Shown here: piece by piece, positions 61,108 through 64,000 of the stretch
Layout of the letters: every line of letters begins with the position of its first letter
Position numbering within the stretch: the stretch's first letter is position 1
From: Actinophytocola sp963729115
GTDB lineage: Bacteria > Actinomycetota > Actinomycetes > Mycobacteriales > Pseudonocardiaceae
Assembly (NCBI GenBank): GCA_963729115.1
Contig: CAVSMR010000002.1
Span: 1-64,000 of the forward strand
Direction: 5' to 3'
Length of the DNA stretch: 64,000 nucleotides
Made by a program: the position numbers and the translations under genes
The notes under the pieces: generated by a model
Seen by the model: the letters and a program-made list of their open reading frames with translations, nothing else
Told to the model about the DNA's origin: nothing
The model's database searches: none

Positions 61108-61764
61108 TTAGGACTCCAGGAACGGCACTACCGCCCGCGCGAACTCCGCGGGTGCGTCCGTGTGGATCAGGTGTCCCACCGGAATCGTGCGCATCGACGC
61201 GGCCGGCATCGCCTCGGCGGCTGCGGCTACCCGCGCCGGCGGCAGGTGGCTCGACGGCCCGCCCGACAGCCACAACGTCGGCACCGCTAGCCGCGAGATC
61301 CCCTCCCACCAAGCCGGGTTCGTCGCGCGGACCGCGCGCCGCATCGCCGTGACGACCGCCCAGTCGTAGTCGATCGGCTCCTCCGGGCGCTCCGGCGGGT
61401 TCTCGTCCGGCACGGGCGGCCCCGAGCGCGGCGGCACGGGCGTGTCCTCCAGCACCAGCCGGCGCACGCGGTCCGGGGCGCGCACCGCCACGACCGACGC
61501 GACCTGGCCACCCATCGAGTGGCCGACCAGATCGACCGCGGGCAGATCCGCCAGCACCGCAAGGACATCGGCCGCCATCGCGTCCACTGTGTACTCGCCG
61601 GGCCACGGGCTCGCGCCGTGGCCACGGAGGTCGAGCGCGACGGCCGGGCGGGACAGGGCAGCGGCGAACACGTCCCACGTCGCGGCGTTGTCTCCCAGGC
61701 CGTGCAGCAGCACGACCGGCACGCCCGCCCCGGCGGTGGTGCGCCGGTTCAGGACAACGGTCAC
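61108..61764 (-). CDS. Alpha/beta hydrolase
   Basis: The 218-residue soluble protein has VVLLHGLGDNAATWDVF, VDLVGHSMGGQVASVV with the nucleophilic Ser, and HLIHTDAPAEFARAV with the catalytic His; the acid is in the region near GGPSSHLPP. The length and the GHSMGG elbow fit small esterase or lyase members of the fold. The GTG start overlaps the stop of the DUF4262 gene (GTGA), so it is coupled to it. Substrate unknown. Confidence 0.88.
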   Translation of the reverse strand: MTVVLNRRTTAGAGVPVVLLHGLGDNAATWDVFAAALSRPAVALDLRGHGASPWPGEYTVDAMAADVLAVLADLPAVDLVGHSMGGQVASVVAVRAPDRVRRLVLEDTPVPPRSGPPVPDENPPERPEEPIDYDWAVVTAMRRAVRATNPAWWEGISRLAVPTLWLSGGPSSHLPPARVAAAAEAMPAASMRTIPVGHLIHTDAPAEFARAVVPFLES

Positions 61765-62573
61765 CGGACCGGCCGCCGGGACCAGTTGCCGTCCGGCTCC
61801 TGCCAGGCCGCGTGGCCACGAGGCAGGTCGGCGAAGTCACGGATGTGCGGGTGGTCGGCCACGAGGTGCCGCAGGTGCACCATGTCCAGATCGGCGGCAC
61901 CGCGTTCGTCGAGGAACTGCCAGTGGCCGTCGTGCGTGTGGACGATCCCGGTGATCGGCGCCGCGCCGCTGATCACCCGCTTCGAGCCCACCACGAGCTC
62001 GTCGATCGGCGCGTCCGGGAACGGGGACGCCGCCAGCTCCGCCAGCCGCGTCCACGGGCCCGGCGGGTGATCGTCGCGCGGCAGCCACAGCCACGGCTGG
62101 TCCGACCGGCACCGCGCGCCGGCACCCGGCTGCCACGGGAAGACACCATGCCGGTCCGGCCAGATCAGCTGGGTCATCGGCGGGCACGTCCCACGATGGA
62201 AACCCACCGCGTGCCCGAAGAGATCCGCGAACCAGGACGGGTGCACCGGCCGCACCACCACGGGAACGCCGTCCAGCACACCGAGCCGCTCCTCCCCCAC
62301 CCGCAGCGGCTGCCCGGCCCGCACCTGCTGGCCGGCGGCGTTGAGCCACGCGTGCATGTCCCGCGCGCGCAGGCCGAACATGCAGGCTTCCGGCCCGCGA
62401 AACGTGTGCCGCATGCCGACCGTGTACGCCCACCCCGGCAGCTCGTGCTCCGCGGCGACCGAGACGACGCTCCAGCCGTGCTCCTGCACCTGCCAGGCCA
62501 GGTTGCGCTCGCGCGAGCTCAGCCCATCGAGCCCGGCGCACAGCCGGCAGTCGCACGCGTCCACGGGCGGCAA
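61761..62573 (-). CDS. DUF4262-domain protein
   Basis: The 270-residue protein starts MPPVDACDCRLCAGLDGLSS and has GWSVVSVAAEHELPGWAYTV, GMRHTFRGPEACMFGLRARD, FADLFGHAVGFHRGTCPPMT and QLIWPDRHGVFPWQPG. The YTVG..H.FRGPE pattern is that of DUF4262, found in many actinobacteria and in some proteobacteria with no established function. The N-terminal CDCRLC could bind a metal. It is coupled to the downstream hydrolase and ends close to the LuxR-family gene, 2 bases after that gene's stop on the same strand. Confidence 0.85.
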   Translation of the reverse strand: MPPVDACDCRLCAGLDGLSSRERNLAWQVQEHGWSVVSVAAEHELPGWAYTVGMRHTFRGPEACMFGLRARDMHAWLNAAGQQVRAGQPLRVGEERLGVLDGVPVVVRPVHPSWFADLFGHAVGFHRGTCPPMTQLIWPDRHGVFPWQPGAGARCRSDQPWLWLPRDDHPPGPWTRLAELAASPFPDAPIDELVVGSKRVISGAAPITGIVHTHDGHWQFLDERGAADLDMVHLRHLVADHPHIRDFADLPRGHAAWQEPDGNWSRRPVR

Positions 62574-62575
62574 GC

Positions 62576-64000
62576 CTACGGCGTCGTCTCCTCCAGCAGA
62601 CCCTTGTCGTAGGCGATCGCGACGGCCTCCGCGCGGCGGGTGGCGCCCAGCTTCGCCATGATCCGCGACAGGTGCACGCTGACCGTCTTCTCACTGATGT
62701 ACAGCTCCTCGCCGACCTGCCGGTTCGTCCGGCCCAGCGCCACGAGACCCAGCACGGACCGCTCGCGCGGGGTGAACGGGTCGAGCGCCTCGCGCGGCAC
62801 CGGCCCGTCCCCGAGCGCGAGCCGGCCACGCCGCGCCAGCCGGCGGACCGCGTCGAGCAGCAGCCGGGCGTTCAGCCGCTCGGCGACCGCCGCGGCGGCC
62901 CGCAGCGCCTCGGTCGCCGCCTCCCGATCGTCGGCACGCAGCAGCGCCTCGCCGAGCCGCCAGCGGCACATCGCCTGCTCGTAGACCGCCCCGTACCCGA
63001 ACGCGTCGGCCGCGGCCCGCCACAACGTGGGCGAGCTGTCCCCGTGCAGCCGGGACAACTCCGCCTCCGCACGGGCGAGCCACGCCTTCCCCTCCGGCCC
63101 CAGCGCACCGGTCCGCGGCCGGCCGTAGCGCGCCGTGTCGCGGGCGAGCACGATCAGCCGCTCCCCCTCCTCGATCGCCCCGCGCCGGTCGCTGTCCGCC
63201 CGCCGCCGCGTGGCCTGCTCGGCCAGCTCCGCGCACAGCGTCACCCCGAGCGCCGCCATCCGGATGCCGACGAGCGTCCACTGGCCGCCGACCCGCTCGG
63301 CCCAGTCGAGCGCGTCGCGCACGTTGGCCACGCCCTCCTGGGCCCGGCCCTGCCAGAACGCGAGCTCCGCGGACGCGGTGCCCATGGCGGCGCCGATCTG
63401 GAAGTCGCGGCTCCAGTCGTTCTTCAGGTCCGCCGCGAGCCGGGTCGCCTCGGCGAGCTTGCCGCGGCTGACCATCACGTGGCTGCCCACCGCCGCGAGC
63501 CGGGCGGACACCGTGCTCGACACCCGCCGCCCGGGCGGCTCCGCGGCCGCCTCGCTCTCGTCCCAGTCGCCGCGGGCGTACCGCACGGTGACCTTCATGG
63601 CACGCAGCTCGAAGCCGTAGGTGCCCCACGTCAGGCCGGTGCTCTTCGCCCGCTCGACGCCCTCGTCGATGATCCGCACGGCCTCGTCGAGGTCGCCCTG
63701 CTCGTAGTAGTTCATGCCGAGGTAGTGGCGGGCACGCAGCTCCACCGTCGGCGTGTCGTCGGACATGGCGAGCCGCTGGGCCTCGCGCAGCCGCTCGCGG
63801 CTCTGGTCGATGCGGCCCTCCGCCTCGTCGAGCGCGCCCAGCGTGATCAACGCGTCGGCCTCCACCCCCGGCTCGCCGGCCTCGCGCGCGTCGCGCACCG
63901 CGAGCTCGGCGAACGTGCGGGCCTCGGCCGGCTCCCCGATGCCCCGCAGGATCCCCGCGTACACCGCGAGCACCCAGGCCTTCTCGCAGCTCGCCGGCAG
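62576..64000 (-). CDS. LuxR-family transcriptional regulator, partial (N-terminus outside the window)
   Basis: The frame is open to the right edge, so at least 474 residues are present and the start is missing. The visible part is a chain of TPR-like helices (ALGALDEAEGRIDQSRERLR, YYEQGDLDEAVRIIDEGV, LARAEAELSRLHGD). It ends in a LuxR helix-turn-helix, with FTPRERSVLGLVALGRTNRQ and LYISEKTVSVHLSRIMAKLG. This arrangement belongs to the large MalT/LAL-type or tetratricopeptide LuxR regulators, which often carry an AAA ATPase ahead of the TPR section. Ligand and targets are not evident. It is followed 2 bases on by the DUF4262 gene. Confidence 0.88.
   Translation of the reverse strand: MPASCEKAWVLAVYAGILRGIGEPAEARTFAELAVRDAREAGEPGVEADALITLGALDEAEGRIDQSRERLREAQRLAMSDDTPTVELRARHYLGMNYYEQGDLDEAVRIIDEGVERAKSTGLTWGTYGFELRAMKVTVRYARGDWDESEAAAEPPGRRVSSTVSARLAAVGSHVMVSRGKLAEATRLAADLKNDWSRDFQIGAAMGTASAELAFWQGRAQEGVANVRDALDWAERVGGQWTLVGIRMAALGVTLCAELAEQATRRRADSDRRGAIEEGERLIVLARDTARYGRPRTGALGPEGKAWLARAEAELSRLHGDSSPTLWRAAADAFGYGAVYEQAMCRWRLGEALLRADDREAATEALRAAAAVAERLNARLLLDAVRRLARRGRLALGDGPVPREALDPFTPRERSVLGLVALGRTNRQVGEELYISEKTVSVHLSRIMAKLGATRRAEAVAIAYDKGLLEETTP

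Overview
The window is very GC-rich, densely coding DNA from an actinobacterium. A Pseudonocardiales-type genome (Amycolatopsis or relatives) fits best, judging from gene content rather than database search: a four-gene conservon (cvnA-D), a WhiB3/WhiD-type regulator, a bacterial Ku, a PaaX-family regulator, DUF3558-like and LpqN-like proteins, a fused alpha-beta glycyl-tRNA synthetase, and frequent GTG starts with 1-4 nt start/stop overlaps. No tRNA, rRNA, CRISPR array, prophage or complete insertion sequence was seen.

Layout. 0-5.3 kb: DUF4239-like membrane protein with an EF-hand protein, a GH18 chitinase without a visible signal peptide, and small envelope proteins. 5.5-8.7 kb: a 1066-residue membrane-anchored, repeat-rich protein ending in a Gly-rich tail. 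8.9-13.6 kb: DinB-like protein, a GAF/GAF histidine kinase abutted by a 68-residue protein resembling only its dimerisation helices, a flavin disulfide oxidoreductase, and a divergent merR whose 3' end overlaps a 13-residue Cys-rich peptide gene with a perfect Shine-Dalgarno sequence. 13.6-23.2 kb: zinc alcohol dehydrogenase, HIT protein flanked by intergenic repeat arrays, crotonase/AidB-like operon divergent from paaX, 5-oxoprolinase, lipoprotein. 23.3-26.4 kb: beta-phosphoglucomutase/GH65 phosphorylase operon. 26.4-28.2 kb: a compact five-gene module in which a divergent ribbon-helix-helix/mini-protein pair occurs twice in inverted orientation around a two-helix membrane protein; this is the best candidate here for an undescribed system. 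28.2-36.9 kb: frameshifted glyQS, hydrolase, whiB3-like gene, ku, gcvT, SigE-family sigma factor with a membrane partner.

36.9-39.6 kb: cbiMNQO-type cobalt/nickel ECF transporter, with a roughly 197-bp insertion-like segment between cbiQ and cbiO. 39.7-42.8 kb: AraC/VOC pair, DUF3558-like protein, acyl-CoA dehydrogenase behind a 16-bp palindrome. 42.8-49.2 kb: conservon whose sensor kinase carries about 800 residues of low-complexity tail with a duplicated C-terminal motif. 50-54.7 kb: DUF485/acetate-type symporter operon, small membrane proteins, lytic transglycosylase and a 53-residue membrane peptide. 54.8-59.1 kb: acyl-CoA metabolism (crotonase, CoA transferase, acyl-CoA dehydrogenase with divergent TetR) plus a STAS protein. 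59.3-64 kb: membrane protein with a twice-frameshifted tail, alpha/beta hydrolase, DUF4262 protein, and the C-terminal part of a LuxR-family regulator running off the right edge.

Themes: acyl-CoA and amino-acid turnover under divergent one-component regulators, envelope and surface proteins with coding tandem repeats, and several very small genes lying against regulators.
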